A DNA stretch of 64,000 nucleotides from Mesorhizobium sp. CAU 1732 (GCF_039888675.1 NZ_JBDQQR010000001.1:1798001-1862000), one strand, 5' to 3'; shown: positions 1 through 11,499, counted from the stretch's first letter. Program-made: numbers and translations. Notes: generated by a model from the sequence alone, not told the origin.

Positions 1-580
1 AGCCGCAGGTGGGGCAGGCCGAGCGTTCGATCGCCTTGACGTCCTCGTCGCTGACGCTGTCGTCTGCCGCGGCAACCATCGCATCCACGAGGTCGAGCGC
101 CTTTTCCTTGCCCTTCAGGACGACCTTGCCGGCCTCCATCGGTCCGCCCGAGACGAAGACGACAGGGATGTCGAGGCGAAGCGCCGCCATCAGCATGCCG
201 GGCGTGATCTTATCGCAGTTCGATATGCAGACCATCGCATCCGCGCAATGCGCGTTGACCATGTACTCGACCGAATCCGCGATGATCTCGCGCGACGGCA
301 GCGAATAGAGCATGCCGTCATGGCCCATCGCGATGCCGTCATCGACGGCGATCGTGTTGAATTCCTTGGCCACACCGCCGGCCTTCTCGACCTCGCGGGC
401 GACCATCTGGCCGAGATCCTTGAGGTGGACGTGACCGGGCACGAACTGGGTGAAGGAGTTCACGATCGCGATGATCGGCTTGCCGAAATCGGAATCCTTC
501 ATGCCCGTTGCGCGCCACAGTCCGCGCGCGCCCGCCATGTTGCGGCCGTGGGTGGTCGTTCTGGAACGATAGGGGGGCAT
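1..580 (-). CDS. ilvD: Dihydroxy-acid dehydratase, N-terminal part (cut by window edge)
   Basis: Branched-chain amino-acid synthesis: dehydrates 2,3-dihydroxy-isovalerate and -methylvalerate to the 2-oxo acids, in the cytosol, with an Fe-S cluster. About 193 residues are visible. The start [19 protein letters not shown] matches the family's conserved N-terminus, C118 and C122 sit in CISNCDK, and a CPTC motif lies at the very edge of the window; these are cluster ligands in the family. The ATG at 580 gives the family-typical first residues. The rest of the gene lies before base 1. Function is certain at family level. Confidence 0.96.
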   Translation of the reverse strand, partial: MPPYRSRTTTHGRNMAGARGLWRATGMKDSDFGKPIIAIVNSFTQFVPGHVHLKDLGQMVAREVEKAGGVAKEFNTIAVDDGIAMGHDGMLYSLPSREIIADSVEYMVNAHCADAMVCISNCDKITPGMLMAALRLDIPVVFVSGGPMEAGKVVLKGKEKALDLVDAMVAAADDSVSDEDVKAIERSACPTCG

Positions 581-665
581 CTGCGAATCCTCCTGCTGGT
601 TCGGCCTGACTGGTTGCGGCAGCCGAACCCAGAGGTCTCGGCACTGCATCTTCGGCCCTGTGATT

Positions 666-1820
666 TTACGGCGTGTCGAACACCGAGATCTTGCGGTTCT
701 GGAATTTGATCGCGATCTCGCCGCGAACGAGACTCAACGCACGCTCGCCGAAAACTTCACGCCGCCAGCCCTGCATGGCAGGCACGTCGGCATCTTCGCC
801 CGATGCGGCGATCTTCTCGATGTCGTCGCTGGAGGCGAGCACCTTGGGGGCGACGCCCTGCTGTTCGGCAACGAGCTTGAGCAGCACCTTGATGAGTTCG
901 GCTGCCGCACTCGTGCCTTCCGGCTGCTGCGCGTATTTGGGCAATTTCGGAAGCTCTTCCTTGGGAATGTCGAGCGCCGCGTTGACTTCGCGGAGCAGGG
1001 CGGTGGCGGTCGCCGACCGCTCCCAGCCGCGTGGCGTCGAGCGCAGCCGCCCAAGCGCGGGGGTGTCTCGGGGTGCCTGCTGCGCGATCTCGAAGATCGC
1101 ATCGTCCTTCAGGACCCGCCCGCGGGGCACGTTGCGTTCCCGCGCCTCGCGTTCGCGCCAGGCTGACACGCGCTGGACGATCGCCAGTTCCTGCGGCTTC
1201 TTCACACGCATCTTCAGGCGGCGCCAGGCATCGTCCGGGTGTGGATCGTAGGTCTCGCGCGCTGTGAGGACTTCCATCTCCTCATTCAGCCAATGCGCGC
1301 GATCCTCGCGCTCGAGCTGCGCCTTGAGATACTGATAGACCTCGATCAGGTAGGTCACGTCCGCAAGCGCATATTCGAGTTGCTTCTCGGAGAGCGGGCG
1401 ATGCCGCCAGTCCGTGAAGCGCGAGGACTTGTCGAGCCGTGCGCCGGTGATCTTCTGAACGAGCTGGTCGTAGGAAACGCTGTCTCCGAAGCCGCAGACC
1501 ATGGCCGCGACCTGCGTGTCGAACACCGGATGCGGGATCAGCCCGCCGAGGTTGAAGACGATCTCGATATCCTGTCGCGCGGCGTGAAAGACCTTCACCA
1601 CGTTCTCGTTCGCCATCAGCGCGAAGAACGGTGTCAGGTCGATGCCCTCGGCGAGAGGATCTATGAGCGCGGTAACGCCGGGCGCCGCAAGCTGTACAAG
1701 GCACAGCTCAGGCCAGAAGGTCGTCTCGCGAATGAATTCGGTGTCGATGGTCACGAACTCGGAACGGCTCAGTTCCGAAAGCGCTGCTTCGAGTTCGTCC
1801 TGTGTGGTGATGAGCTGCAT
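666..1820 (-). CDS. rnd: Ribonuclease D
   Basis: 3'-5' exoribonuclease of the DEDDy class that trims tRNA 3' ends. The 384-residue product has the catalytic set D26 and E28 (DTEF), D84, Y150 and D154 in the exonuclease domain (about 1-165), followed by HRDC-type helical regions (about 205-285 and onward). An in-frame ATG 18 codons upstream exists, but the start at 1820 places [14 protein letters not shown] at the expected beginning and leaves no unexplained leader. It is transcribed in the same direction as ilvD with an 85-base gap, and opposite to nothing nearby. Confidence 0.93.
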   Translation of the reverse strand: MQLITTQDELEAALSELSRSEFVTIDTEFIRETTFWPELCLVQLAAPGVTALIDPLAEGIDLTPFFALMANENVVKVFHAARQDIEIVFNLGGLIPHPVFDTQVAAMVCGFGDSVSYDQLVQKITGARLDKSSRFTDWRHRPLSEKQLEYALADVTYLIEVYQYLKAQLEREDRAHWLNEEMEVLTARETYDPHPDDAWRRLKMRVKKPQELAIVQRVSAWREREARERNVPRGRVLKDDAIFEIAQQAPRDTPALGRLRSTPRGWERSATATALLREVNAALDIPKEELPKLPKYAQQPEGTSAAAELIKVLLKLVAEQQGVAPKVLASSDDIEKIAASGEDADVPAMQGWRREVFGERALSLVRGEIAIKFQNRKISVFDTP

Positions 1821-1898
1821 ACGGTTCTTCTTTAGCGATCCTGCCTCAATTCCAGCCATGTGCCTTCGCGTCAACCCAAATGTGACGCCGGCTTTGGT

Positions 1899-3140
1899 TT
1901 ACTTGGGGCCGTGGTCCTTGTTGCTTTGTTTCTGAGCCAGTCGCGCGAAGATGGTGGACGTGCGCAAAAGAGCGGTGAATCGCCCGCGCTGGGCGTCCGG
2001 AACGGAGCGCCGTGCACTCATCCGATAGAGGATCACGGCGATCAGGGTTGCATAGATCGTCGCACAGAAATGGAACAAGGCGTGCGGGCCATACCACTCC
2101 ATCACCGCAGCCGCTGTGAAGGGCCCGCCGACGGCGCCGACCGAATAGAACAGCATTAGCGCCGCGTTCAGCATCACGAACTCGTTCTTTGCCGCGCGGT
2201 CGTTGGCGTGGGCGGCCGACAGCGAATAAAGCGGCATGGCGAAAGAGCCGAAAATGAAGATCAGCAGGAAATTTATGAAGCGGTCGCTGCCGGCAAACAG
2301 GCCAAGCGTTAGCGCTGCCGCCATCGACAGTGCGGTCGTCACCAGGAGAACGCGCCGGCGATCGAACCGGTCGGACGCGTAGCCGAGCGGATACTGGATC
2401 AGCGCCCCGCCGATGATCGACACGCTGACGAAGGTGGCCACATCGGCCACCGACATGCCGATATCCTGCGCGTAGACCGGCGACAGGGTTCGAAACGCGC
2501 TGTTTGTCATGCCGACGGCAATGCAACCCATCGCCGCGATCGGGGAAATCTCCCATGCACGCCTCAGATCGAGACGCACATCCTCCGGTGCGGTGGGATT
2601 GGAGCGGTCGCCCAAAGACACGGGGACGAGCGAGAACGTGACCATCATCGCCATGACGGCGAAGATCGCAAACCCATCCACACCGACGACCGGGATGAGG
2701 AACTGCGAACCGGTGACCGCACCCAGATCGACCACGCGATAGATCGACAGCACGCGGGCCCTGTCCCGATTGGCCACGCCCGAATTCATCCAACTTTCCA
2801 TCACCGTGAAAAGGCCTGCGAAGCAGAAGCCCGACACGAAGCGCGCCGCGGACCAGACGACGGGATCGATGAAAAGCGCCATCACCAAAGTGACGCTTGC
2901 CGCCGTGGCGGCGAGCGCGGAAAAGCATCGTATATGGCCGACGGCGCGCATCATGCGCACGATGACCATGCATCCGACCAGGAAGCCGCCGAAATAGGCG
3001 GTGCCCATGAAGCCGATGATTGCTGGTGAAAACCCCTCTTGCGCGCCGCGAAGCGCGATGAACGTGCCCTGCAGGCCGTTGCCGGCCAAAAGTATGCCGG
3101 CGGCCGTGAGGATCGGAATAAGCGGTCGCAGGCTGTGCAT
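1899..3140 (-). CDS. MFS transporter (YcaD-like architecture)
   Basis: 413-residue inner-membrane protein with about 12 hydrophobic segments. It carries an MFS-type loop with basic residues after the fourth segment pair (YASDRFDRRRVL in the middle loop) and a basic cytoplasmic tail. The first residues MHSLRPLIPILTAAGILLAG lead straight into the first membrane helix, so I start at 3140 and not at the much longer upstream open frame, which is an uninformative shadow of the gene on the other strand. The substrate cannot be inferred. It reads toward rnd with a 78-base gap. Confidence 0.85.
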   Translation of the reverse strand: MHSLRPLIPILTAAGILLAGNGLQGTFIALRGAQEGFSPAIIGFMGTAYFGGFLVGCMVIVRMMRAVGHIRCFSALAATAASVTLVMALFIDPVVWSAARFVSGFCFAGLFTVMESWMNSGVANRDRARVLSIYRVVDLGAVTGSQFLIPVVGVDGFAIFAVMAMMVTFSLVPVSLGDRSNPTAPEDVRLDLRRAWEISPIAAMGCIAVGMTNSAFRTLSPVYAQDIGMSVADVATFVSVSIIGGALIQYPLGYASDRFDRRRVLLVTTALSMAAALTLGLFAGSDRFINFLLIFIFGSFAMPLYSLSAAHANDRAAKNEFVMLNAALMLFYSVGAVGGPFTAAAVMEWYGPHALFHFCATIYATLIAVILYRMSARRSVPDAQRGRFTALLRTSTIFARLAQKQSNKDHGPK

Positions 3141-3245
3141 TGGACCAGGCGATGGAGGGCGCGTCCATTCTCTATAGGCTGGACCAGCGCGATGCGCCAC
3201 GGGCAGTTTGCGACGCATGTTGGGCCATGAAACAGAGGCTTCACG

Positions 3246-4214
3246 ATGCGGGTGAGGGGTTTCGCCGGTGCCATGATCCGGTATCCCTTCAAGATGGCGT
3301 CGAGGATGCTCGCGGGGCTCTCGATATTCGCGCCGTCTGTCGCTGAAATGGACAACGCTCTGCTCGATATCGCCACCATAGCACCCGACGGCCGCGTGCC
3401 GCTTTATCTCGACAGATTTCGGATCGATGTCGTCTACTTCGACAGCTTTTCGGGCGGCGACGGCTTCAAGGATCATCGCAAGGTGATGCAGGGCGCGTTC
3501 CGCCGCGAGATGGAAGCAGCTTGGAAACTCGGCTTCTTCGCCTGGTCTTTCTTCGATCGGAGGGACGAAGCGAAGCTCGACTTCGATTGGTCCAGGCAGG
3601 GCAAGGTCTCGCTCATCGTGGGCGCCGCCGGCCTGCATCACAATGTCCTCGTGGCGATGATCCGCATGATCTTCGCCCTGCACCACACGCCGCTTGCCGC
3701 ATATCAAGAGGCACGCGTCACGCTCGGCGAGTTCGCGGATCAGCTTCCGCCGCGCACCCTGTTCCAGGAGATCGTGCAATCCGTTCAGGTCATGGACATG
3801 CATGGCGCGGATGAGCGCATGGCTCAGAGGGACGATTTGCTGGATTTTGTGCGCGACGACGAAATCCAGCTGCCGCTGGCCGCCGGTGCGGTCGCGAACG
3901 TAACGCAGGAGAACGACGGCAACCGCATGGTAGTTGCGCCCGCAACATCGGGATTCGCGTTTCCCGCGGGCAAATTCTCGAAAACGGAGGATATCTTCCT
4001 CCGGCTCTGCGACAACACCTGCTTCCGTGATGTATCGGCGCTGGATCAGGAGGGGAGCATCCGCGACGCGGAGATGTTCATGCGCCAGGCTTCAAGTGGT
4101 GCCGAACTCGTCATCGACGATTATCTCCACCAGAATTACGGGCTCCTGGAACTGTTGAACTGCCTCTCTGGAGGCAACATCGACAAGCTCGTGCCGAAGG
4201 TCGATCGCGGCTGA
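3246..4214 (+). CDS. Uncharacterised protein, 322 aa
   Basis: I do not recognise a family. The product is a soluble-looking mixed alpha/beta protein without a signal peptide or membrane helix. It has acidic and aromatic-rich stretches (RVPLYLDRFRIDVVYFDSFSGGDGF near 60) and a hydrophobic helix near 140 (HNVLVAMIRMIFALHH). The start is uncertain: ATG at 3246 or 3273, neither with a strong ribosome site. The gene diverges from the MFS gene (105-base gap) and precedes aspS on the same strand. The opposite strand is also open here, but that frame reads as low-complexity shadow, so I favour this strand. Confidence 0.6.
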   Translation: MRVRGFAGAMIRYPFKMASRMLAGLSIFAPSVAEMDNALLDIATIAPDGRVPLYLDRFRIDVVYFDSFSGGDGFKDHRKVMQGAFRREMEAAWKLGFFAWSFFDRRDEAKLDFDWSRQGKVSLIVGAAGLHHNVLVAMIRMIFALHHTPLAAYQEARVTLGEFADQLPPRTLFQEIVQSVQVMDMHGADERMAQRDDLLDFVRDDEIQLPLAAGAVANVTQENDGNRMVVAPATSGFAFPAGKFSKTEDIFLRLCDNTCFRDVSALDQEGSIRDAEMFMRQASSGAELVIDDYLHQNYGLLELLNCLSGGNIDKLVPKVDRG

Positions 4215-4363
4215 TCGACCAAGGCGGGTGCCGCACCTTAGAGCGCACTGCGCCACTGCCCGCCTGCTTACCTTGACAAATCGGCACTCCCATGCGCTTT
4301 TCCGCGCGAATTTCGCGCCGGATTCCAGAGCGCCGGCCCGCCACACAACACCCGGAATATCTC

Positions 4364-6160
4364 ATGACCATGCACCGTTATCGCAGCCACACCTGCGCAC
4401 AGCTTCGCAAGGCCGATGTCGGCCAGACAGTCCGCATTTCCGGCTGGGTCCATCGCGTGCGCGATCATGGCGGCCTGCTCTTCATCGACCTGCGGGATCA
4501 CTACGGACTGACCCAGATCGTCGCCGATCCGGACTCGCCCGCCTTCAAGATTGCCGAGACGGTGCGCGGCGAATGGGTCGTGCGCGTCGACGGCGAAGTG
4601 AAAGCCCGCTCGGCCGAGACGATCAACGCCGGTCTGCCCACCGGTGAGATCGAGGTTTTCGCGCGTGAGATGGAAGTGCTGTCGGCCTCGAAGGAACTGC
4701 CGCTGCCGGTTTTCGGCGAGCCGGACTATCCCGAGGACATTCGGCTGAAGTACCGCTTCCTCGATCTGCGCCGCGAGACACTGCACAAAAACATCGTCAC
4801 GCGCACCAAGATCATCGCCGAGATGCGCGCGCAGATGGCCGGTGTCGGTTTCACCGAATACTCGACGCCGATCCTGACCGCCTCGTCGCCCGAAGGCGCG
4901 CGCGACTTCCTGGTGCCGTCGCGCATCCATCCCGGCAAGTTCTACGCCCTGCCCCAGGCGCCGCAGCAGTACAAGCAGCTCATCATGATGTCGGGCTTCG
5001 ATCGCTATTTCCAGATCGCGCCCTGCTTCCGCGACGAGGACCCGCGTGCGGATCGCCTGCCGGGCGAATTCTACCAGCTCGACCTCGAAATGAGCTTCGT
5101 CGAGCAGGAAGACGTGCTGGCGACGATGGAGCCGGTGGTGCGCAAGGTTTTCGAGGCCTTCGCGAACGGCAAGCCCGTGACGCAGAGCTTCCGCCGCATC
5201 GGCTACGATGAATCCATGCGTAAATACGGCTCCGACAAGCCGGACCTGCGCAACCCGATCGAGATGCAGGACGTATCCGACCATTTCCGCGGTTCGGGCT
5301 TCAAGGTCTTCGCGAACATCCTCGACAACGACGAAAAGGCGCAGGTCTGGGCCATTCCGGCGAAGACCGGCGGATCGCGCGCGTTCTGTGACCGCATGAA
5401 CTCCTGGGCGCAGGGCGAGGGCCAGCCGGGCCTCGGCTATATCTTCTGGCGCACCGAGGGCGAGAATCTGGACGCCGCCGGCCCGCTGGCCAAGAACATC
5501 GGCGACGAGCGCACTGAGGCCATCCGCCAGCAACTCGGCCTGGAGTCAGGCGATGCCTGCTTCTTCGTTGCCGGCGATCCCAAGAAGTTCGTCTCCTTTG
5601 CAGGCGCTGCGCGCACCCGCGCCGGCGAGGAACTGAACCTCGTCGACCGCGACCGGTTCGAGCTGTGCTGGATCATCGACTTCCCGTTCTACGAATGGAA
5701 CGAAGAGGAAAAGCGCGTCGATTTCGGTCACAACCCGTTCTCGATGCCGCAGGGCGGCAAGGAAGCGCTTGAGGGGCAGGACCCGCTGACGATCAAGGCG
5801 TTCCAGTACGACATGGTCTGCAACGGCTTCGAGATCGCATCGGGTGGCATCCGCAACCATCTGCCCGAAACGATGGTCAAGGCGTTCGAGATCGTCGGTC
5901 TGGATCGCGAGACGGTCGAGACCAATTTCGGCGGCCTCTATCGCGCGTTCCAGTATGGCGCGCCGCCCCATGGCGGCATGGCGGCCGGCATCGACCGCAT
6001 CGTGATGCTTCTCGTGGGCGCGAAGAACCTGCGCGAGATCACCATGTTCCCGATGAACCAGCAGGCGCAGGATTTGCTGATGAACGCGCCATCCGAAGCA
6101 ACGCCGGCGCAGCTTCGCGAACTGCATCTGCGCACCGTCGCGCCGAAGAAGGACGAGTAG
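4364..6160 (+). CDS. aspS: Aspartyl-tRNA synthetase
   Basis: Charges tRNA-Asp (and possibly tRNA-Asn in bacteria lacking AsnRS). 598 residues, the normal length for the bacterial type. An N-terminal OB-fold anticodon-binding domain ([15 protein letters not shown]) is followed by the class II catalytic core with motif 2 ([19 protein letters not shown]), the bacterial insertion domain, and motif 3 near the end ([14 protein letters not shown]). The start at 4364 (or the ATG at 4370) gives [12 protein letters not shown] as in homologues; a longer open frame from 4292 is not supported. A TTGACA box at 4273-4278 could be the -35 of its promoter, but no good -10 is visible. Confidence 0.96.
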   Translation: MTMHRYRSHTCAQLRKADVGQTVRISGWVHRVRDHGGLLFIDLRDHYGLTQIVADPDSPAFKIAETVRGEWVVRVDGEVKARSAETINAGLPTGEIEVFAREMEVLSASKELPLPVFGEPDYPEDIRLKYRFLDLRRETLHKNIVTRTKIIAEMRAQMAGVGFTEYSTPILTASSPEGARDFLVPSRIHPGKFYALPQAPQQYKQLIMMSGFDRYFQIAPCFRDEDPRADRLPGEFYQLDLEMSFVEQEDVLATMEPVVRKVFEAFANGKPVTQSFRRIGYDESMRKYGSDKPDLRNPIEMQDVSDHFRGSGFKVFANILDNDEKAQVWAIPAKTGGSRAFCDRMNSWAQGEGQPGLGYIFWRTEGENLDAAGPLAKNIGDERTEAIRQQLGLESGDACFFVAGDPKKFVSFAGAARTRAGEELNLVDRDRFELCWIIDFPFYEWNEEEKRVDFGHNPFSMPQGGKEALEGQDPLTIKAFQYDMVCNGFEIASGGIRNHLPETMVKAFEIVGLDRETVETNFGGLYRAFQYGAPPHGGMAAGIDRIVMLLVGAKNLREITMFPMNQQAQDLLMNAPSEATPAQLRELHLRTVAPKKDE

Positions 6161-6274
6161 TCCTTCTCGAAATTCTGCTGCAAATCCGTCTCCCGTTCGA
6201 GGGCGACGGCGGCAGCCTGAAACCCGCCTGTTCTGCCCATTGCAAGGGCGCGGAAAACAAGGCGATACTGGCGG

Positions 6275-6931
6275 ATGAACACAGTTCGTCCGCCACGCAT
6301 CCTCGTCACGGGCTTCTCGGTCTTTCCCGGCGCGCTGGTCAATCCGACCGAGGCGCTGGTGGGCATATTGCGCGACGATCTTCGTGACGATCCGGCCATG
6401 GAGGCCTTCCGCGCCGAGACGCTTGCCGTCGAATACGCGACGATCGCAGACCGGCTTTCCGCGATCGGCCGTGAATTCCTCCCGGACATCGCGATCCATT
6501 TCGGGCTCACAAGGGAATGCGACGGGTTTCGCCTCGAACGCACCGCGCGCAACAGCCACGCCGCGGCGCGTGCCGACCAGGCGGGCCAGATGCCGTCCAC
6601 GCAGCAGATTTGCGCCGCGCCTGAAACGCTTGCATCCACCCTGCCGCTCGACCTGATCGCCGAGCGTCTCGCCTATGCGGATCTTCCGGTCGAGTGGTCG
6701 GACGATGCCGGCGGCTATCTCTGCAACACGGTCTTCACGCTTTCGGTCGCGCATGCCTGCGACGGGCTTCGCCCGGCGATGGCAGGCTTCATCCACGTCC
6801 CCCCGCTGCGGGAAGCCGAGCCTTCCAATCCGCGCGCCATGAAGATCGACGATCTCGTCAAGGGCGCGCGCATCGTGGTGGGAGCCTGCATCGATGCGTG
6901 GCGGGTCGAGCCGGTGCTCAGTGAGGCATGA
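6275..6931 (+). CDS. pcp: Pyroglutamyl-peptidase I family protein (peptidase C15)
   Basis: Cysteine peptidase family that removes N-terminal pyroglutamate. 218 residues. The catalytic triad can be placed: E88 in the RLERTARN block, C150 in GYLCNT and H174 in FIHVPP, matching the order Glu-Cys-His of the family. The N-terminus [11 protein letters not shown] is the usual first strand. It ends 14 bases inside the convergent GNAT gene, so the two 3' ends overlap. Divergence from well-studied Pcp is notable, so the activity is inferred. Confidence 0.83.
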   Translation: MNTVRPPRILVTGFSVFPGALVNPTEALVGILRDDLRDDPAMEAFRAETLAVEYATIADRLSAIGREFLPDIAIHFGLTRECDGFRLERTARNSHAAARADQAGQMPSTQQICAAPETLASTLPLDLIAERLAYADLPVEWSDDAGGYLCNTVFTLSVAHACDGLRPAMAGFIHVPPLREAEPSNPRAMKIDDLVKGARIVVGACIDAWRVEPVLSEA

Positions 6932-7439
6932 CCCAGACGAGCCCGTGCCACTGCAATCCGTCCCGATGCGAGATGGAGAAATCGCGGGAGGGATCGCGGC
7001 GCAGGCCAAGCCTCTGCATGACAGCCTGCGACCGCAGATTATCCGGGCTGGTGTAGGAGAGGATTTCCGGGATTTTCGCTACGGATAGAGCGTGATCGAG
7101 CGCCGCTTTGGTACTTTCCGTGGCGTAGCCATTGCCCCAGACGGACACGTTGAACCGCCAGCCCACTTCGAAATGCGGCCCGAGGGGATGAGTAGCATCC
7201 ATGCGCGGCATCACGCCGGCATAGCCCAGAAATCGGCCATCGCTGCTCTCGACGGAGAAGCGCCCGGTGCCATGGTCGCGCCAGGCGGCGTGATAGCGGT
7301 CGAATTTTTCGTCGCTGGCATCGCGATCGATCGGCCCGCCGAGATCGGCCATCACATGCGGATCGGCATGCATTGCTGCGAAGGGCGCGCGATGCCCCTC
7401 GTTCCAGATCAGAAGTTTGAGGCGGGATGTTTCGATCAT
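6918..7439 (-). CDS. GNAT family N-acetyltransferase (RimJ/RimL type)
   Basis: 173-residue acetyl-CoA-dependent acetyltransferase of the RimJ/RimL branch. The start [10 protein letters not shown] with the following loop and the C-terminal half ([19 protein letters not shown], then [18 protein letters not shown]) matches the fold's acetyl-CoA binding region, including the GNGYA turn in place of the Q/RxxGxG/A motif. An ATG eight codons upstream exists, but 7439 gives the family start. The substrate is unknown. Its end overlaps the end of the pcp-like gene by 14 bases. Confidence 0.88.
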   Translation of the reverse strand: MIETSRLKLLIWNEGHRAPFAAMHADPHVMADLGGPIDRDASDEKFDRYHAAWRDHGTGRFSVESSDGRFLGYAGVMPRMDATHPLGPHFEVGWRFNVSVWGNGYATESTKAALDHALSVAKIPEILSYTSPDNLRSQAVMQRLGLRRDPSRDFSISHRDGLQWHGLVWVMPH

Positions 7440-7500
7440 CGTGTTTCTCGCGCCATGTGCCACGCACGTATGACAGCCGGATGAAACGCGTCCTGCAATG

Positions 7501-7528
7501 AAAAAAAACCCGGCACGGCGGCCGGGCT
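7501..7528 (-). terminator. Rho-independent terminator of the 394-aa exported protein gene
   Basis: CCCGGC at 7509-7514 pairs with GCCGGG at 7521-7526, and the minus strand continues into a run of eight T. It lies 28 bases past the stop of the gene ending at 7556. Confidence 0.8.
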
Positions 7529-7555
7529 TTCTCTCTGGATCCGCGGCGTGCGCGC

Positions 7556-8740
7556 CTATTCGTTGGCCGTCACGGTCACGCCGAGCGTCTTGGGGAGTTC
7601 CTGCGGTGCGCTCATTGCGCCGGCGGCGATCAGGGCGAACGGCACCGGATTGCCGGGTTCGGCGGTAATCCGCAGACTTTTCGGATCGTCGAGGAAGGCC
7701 GATACGGCCTGCGTGACCATGGCCGTCAACTCGGGATTGTTGAGCTGTGCCATCGCGAAGGGCAGCACGGCCTTGGCCTGGTTGGCGATGTCGGACGGCC
7801 TCATACCCTGGCTCTTGGCCACGAAGTCGAGCACCTTGTTGGTCAGCGAGTCGTCGGTGAAGGCGATTTCGGCCGTGTTGAAGGTGAGCTGCTGCATCAG
7901 GCCGAGCATTGCCAGGCCCTGCGCCGAGTTATCGCCTTCCGGCCTCGCGGCCATCTGCTGCTGGAGTTCCCGCAACGATTTGATGAAGTCGGGCGTATAG
8001 CCGCCCAGATCGAAGGAAAAGCCCAGCGTTCCCGCATCGGCGACCGTCAGGTCGTATTGCGACAACGCCATGCGCCCATCCTGCGGATTCCAGCTTCCGG
8101 CCAATTCGAAGGTGCCGCTGATCTTCTCGTAGCCCAGCGCCTGGATCACCGCCTTCTGCTGCGGGTCCTGAATCGAGGACAGATCGGCCGTGAAGCCTTC
8201 CGCGGTGCCGGTGAATCCCATCGGTTCGCCGGCCGCCGCGTCCGTGACTTCGATACGCATGTCGGTGAGCGAGAACACGTCCGATCCGCCGGTGTTGACG
8301 CGCACTTCGTTGACATCAGCGGTTTCGTAGAAGAGGAAGCCGCCGAAATTGTCCACTTCGTCCTCGCTCGGGAGAATCACGCCGGTCATCGATACGCCAT
8401 CGACGGTAACCGACGTGCCCGATGCGTTATCCTGGGCATACCGGTCGAGCGTGATGGACTCGACGCGATAACCGACATCGCTCTCTTCGATACCCATCAG
8501 GGTGACGTTGCCGATCGGCACCATCTGTCCGTCGCCACCGACCTTTACATCCACCAGAACGGCGTCGGAGCCGCTGATATCGGCGCTCGTCCACTCGATC
8601 TTGGCGCTCTGATCCTCGACCAGCGCCTTCAGGCGGTCGAGTGCGGCATCCACGGTCTGTGCATGCGCGGCGCTCAACGGCGCGGCCACCAGCATGGACG
8701 TCACGGAAAGTGCCTGGAAATAACTGCGTAATGAATTCAT
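7556..8740 (-). CDS. Uncharacterised exported protein, 394 aa
   Basis: A clear Sec signal peptide (hydrophobic core about 9-22, AHA cleavage site near 27) leads a 367-residue periplasmic domain rich in beta-strand-like segments, with no cysteine pair, lipobox or transmembrane helix. The repeated pattern of short strands ([21 protein letters not shown] and similar) resembles proteins that fold as long beta-sheets, but I do not recognise the family. It diverges from parC (213-base gap) and has its own terminator. Confidence 0.82.
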   Translation of the reverse strand: MNSLRSYFQALSVTSMLVAAPLSAAHAQTVDAALDRLKALVEDQSAKIEWTSADISGSDAVLVDVKVGGDGQMVPIGNVTLMGIEESDVGYRVESITLDRYAQDNASGTSVTVDGVSMTGVILPSEDEVDNFGGFLFYETADVNEVRVNTGGSDVFSLTDMRIEVTDAAAGEPMGFTGTAEGFTADLSSIQDPQQKAVIQALGYEKISGTFELAGSWNPQDGRMALSQYDLTVADAGTLGFSFDLGGYTPDFIKSLRELQQQMAARPEGDNSAQGLAMLGLMQQLTFNTAEIAFTDDSLTNKVLDFVAKSQGMRPSDIANQAKAVLPFAMAQLNNPELTAMVTQAVSAFLDDPKSLRITAEPGNPVPFALIAAGAMSAPQELPKTLGVTVTANE

Positions 8741-8953
8741 AGAGCGTTTCCTTGGTCTTTGAATGATTGCCTTGTCCGCCGCAGCATCGGTCAGGATGAG
8801 GACCGGAAAATGACCCGGCGGCAAGATTGACGCTTTTGCTCCAAAAGGCAATTCTCCTCGCAAGCCACATCTCTGCATCGTGAACGGCGTCTTGACGGCT
8901 TCTCGTCCGCCGCTCCCCTTGCCGCGAATCAACCTGTCAGCTAACCGAAACCC

Positions 8954-11233
8954 ATGGGAAAAGACCTTATTCCGCCCGGTTCCGGCAGCGGTGACCACAT
9001 CGAGCCCGTCGACCTTCGCAAGGCGCTGGAAGAGCGCTATCTTGCCTATGCGCTGTCGACCATCATGCACCGCGCTCTGCCGGACGTCCGCGACGGCCTG
9101 AAGCCGGTTCACCGTCGCATCATGCACGCCATGCGCCTGCTGCGCCTGAACCCCGACCAGGGGTTTGCCAAGTGCGCCCGTATCGTCGGCGAGGTGATGG
9201 GCAAGTTCCACCCGCATGGCGACCAGTCCATCTACGATGCGCTCGTGCGCCTCGCCCAGTCCTTCTCGGTGCGCTATCCGCTCGTCGACGGGCAGGGGAA
9301 TTTCGGCAATATCGACGGCGATAACGCGGCTGCGATGCGTTACACCGAAGCGCGCATGACCGAGGTCGCGACCGAGCTTCTCGCGGGCATCACGGAAGAT
9401 GCGGTCGATTTCCGCCCGACCTACAACGAGGAAGACGAGGAACCGACAGTTCTTCCGGGCGCGTTCCCGAACCTGCTCGCCAACGGGTCGTCCGGTATCG
9501 CGGTCGGCATGGCGACGTCGATCCCGCCGCACAATGCGGCGGAGCTGTGCAAGGCCGCCCTCCACCTGATCGACAATCCGTCGGCCACGGTCGAGGATTT
9601 GATGACGCGTGTGCCCGCCGAAGATCCCGACGAGAACATGGTTCGCGGGCCTGACTTCCCCACCGGCGGCGTTATCGTCGATCATTTCGACGCGATCCTC
9701 GAGGCCTACAAGACCGGCCGTGGCTCGTTCCGCGTCCGCTCCAAATGGGCCGTCGAGGATCAGGGCAGGGGCACCTACACCGTCGTCGTCACCGAAATCC
9801 CCTATGGCGTGCAGAAGTCGCGGCTGATCGAGAAGATCGCCGAACTGCTGATCGCGCGTCGCCTGCCGCTGCTCGAGGACGTGCGCGACGAGAGCGCGGA
9901 GGACATCCGGCTGGTGCTGGTGCCGAAGAGCCGCTCGGTCGATCCCGCGATCCTGATGGAATCGCTGTTCAAGCTGACCGAATTGGAGACCCGCTTCCCG
10001 CTCAACATGAACGTGTTGTCGCGCGGAAAGGTGCCCAATGTCGTCTCGCTGAAGCAGGCGCTGCAGGAATGGCTGGAGCACCGCAAGGACGTTCTGATCC
10101 GCCGCTCGAAGCATCGCCACGGCGAGATAGTGCGGCGCCTCGAAGTGTTGGGCGGCTATCTCGTCGCTTATCTCAACATCGACGAGGTGATCCGTATCAT
10201 CCGCGAGGAGGATGAGCCCAAAGAGGTCATGATGGCCCGCTGGGACCTGACCGACCTCCAGGCGGAATCGATCCTCAACATGCGGCTGCGCGCGTTGCGC
10301 AAGCTGGAGGAATTCGAAATCCGCAAGGAGTTCGACGCGCTTACTGCAGAGAAGACGCAGATCGAGGCGCTGCTCGCCTCCGATGCGAAGCAGTGGAAGA
10401 CCATCCGCTGGGAGGTCGAGAAGCTGCGCGATCGCTTCGGCTCTCACACCGAGCTTGGCCGTCGCCGCACCCAGTTCGCGGATGTCCCCGAGCATGACGA
10501 GGAGCATATCGCGCATGCGATGATCGAGCGCGAGCCCGTCACCGTCATCGTCTCGGAAAAGGGCTGGCTGCGTGCCATGAAGGGCCATCTCACCGACAAT
10601 TCGACGCTCACCTTCAAGGAGGGCGACTCGCTCAAATTCGCCTTCCACGCGCAGACCACCGACAAGATCCTGGTCTTCACGACAGGCGGCAAGTTCTACA
10701 CGATCGGCGCCGACAGGTTGCCGGGCGGTCGTGGACATGGTGAGCCGATCCGCATCATCGTAGACATGGACAATGATCAGGCGATCGTTTCCGCCTTCGT
10801 TCACGAGCCGGGCCGCAAGCTTCTGCTGGCTTCCCATGAGGGCTACGGCTTCATCGTGCCGGAAAGCGACGTCATCGCCAACACCCGCAAGGGCAAGCAG
10901 GTGATGAACGTGAAGTCGCCCGACGAGGCGAAACTCTGCCAGCCTGTGGCGGGCGATCATCTGGCCATCGTTGGCGAGAACCGCAAGATGCTCGTCTTCG
11001 CGTTGGGAGACATTCCTGAAATGACGCGCGGCAAGGGCGTGCGCCTCCAGCGCTACAAGGATGGCGGCGTGTCCGACGCCAAATCCTTTGCGATGGCTGT
11101 CGGCCTCTCATGGCAGGACTCCGCAGACCGCACCTTCACCCGCACAGCGGCCGAACTCACCGAATGGATCGGGGCGAGGGCGTCGGCCGGCCGCATGGTG
11201 CCGAAGGGATTCCCCAGAACGGGCAAATTCTAG
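8954..11233 (+). CDS. parC: DNA topoisomerase IV subunit A
   Basis: Decatenates daughter chromosomes with ParE. 759 residues. The winged-helix/breakage region includes [14 protein letters not shown] and the active-site tyrosine Y130 (AAMRYTEAR). The C-terminal beta-propeller lacks the GyrA-box of gyrase, and the length and the N-terminus ([29 protein letters not shown]) fit alphaproteobacterial ParC. In the quinolone region [10 protein letters not shown], the residue at the E. coli Ser80 position is Q91. Start ATG at 8954. Confidence 0.95.
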   Translation: MGKDLIPPGSGSGDHIEPVDLRKALEERYLAYALSTIMHRALPDVRDGLKPVHRRIMHAMRLLRLNPDQGFAKCARIVGEVMGKFHPHGDQSIYDALVRLAQSFSVRYPLVDGQGNFGNIDGDNAAAMRYTEARMTEVATELLAGITEDAVDFRPTYNEEDEEPTVLPGAFPNLLANGSSGIAVGMATSIPPHNAAELCKAALHLIDNPSATVEDLMTRVPAEDPDENMVRGPDFPTGGVIVDHFDAILEAYKTGRGSFRVRSKWAVEDQGRGTYTVVVTEIPYGVQKSRLIEKIAELLIARRLPLLEDVRDESAEDIRLVLVPKSRSVDPAILMESLFKLTELETRFPLNMNVLSRGKVPNVVSLKQALQEWLEHRKDVLIRRSKHRHGEIVRRLEVLGGYLVAYLNIDEVIRIIREEDEPKEVMMARWDLTDLQAESILNMRLRALRKLEEFEIRKEFDALTAEKTQIEALLASDAKQWKTIRWEVEKLRDRFGSHTELGRRRTQFADVPEHDEEHIAHAMIEREPVTVIVSEKGWLRAMKGHLTDNSTLTFKEGDSLKFAFHAQTTDKILVFTTGGKFYTIGADRLPGGRGHGEPIRIIVDMDNDQAIVSAFVHEPGRKLLLASHEGYGFIVPESDVIANTRKGKQVMNVKSPDEAKLCQPVAGDHLAIVGENRKMLVFALGDIPEMTRGKGVRLQRYKDGGVSDAKSFAMAVGLSWQDSADRTFTRTAAELTEWIGARASAGRMVPKGFPRTGKF

Positions 11234-11425
11234 CGCGACCGCCATTTCGACGCGCGATGAGGCCTCGCTCGCGGCGGGCGATCGATCTGCCGGACCTGAC
11301 GTTCGCTTGCGCGGCACGGATCTGCTGCGGTAGATTTTGCCTCGGTCGTCCGTGTTCCTGTCATGTTTGTTTCCACCGCAGACCGCAGCGCAGAACGGTC
11401 TTCCTTCTCGATCATTCGATAATGT

Positions 11426-11437
11426 CTATAACTATAG
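11426..11437. promoter_or_regulatory. Short inverted repeat upstream of the rhodanese cassette
   Basis: CTATA-AC-TATAG lies 62 bases before the rhodanese start, inside the only AT-rich stretch of the 266-base gap after parC. It could be an operator or overlap a promoter; no regulator gene is adjacent. Judged from the pattern only. Confidence 0.35.
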
Positions 11438-11499
11438 TGGTATTTAGGTCGCGTCGGTGTTGTCCGCCGGGCGACCTGCCTCATCAGTGGAGATTGTCG

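Noticed and set aside
1899..3803. Very long minus-strand open frame (634 codons) extending upstream of the MFS gene
   Set aside because: The part beyond 3140 has a low-complexity, His/Arg-rich composition typical of a shadow of the plus-strand gene; the MFS protein begins naturally at 3140.
7556..10960. Minus-strand open frame of 1134 codons covering parC
   Set aside because: It is antisense to parC and reads as Arg/His-rich shadow; only the last 394 codons (to 8740) form a protein with a signal peptide.
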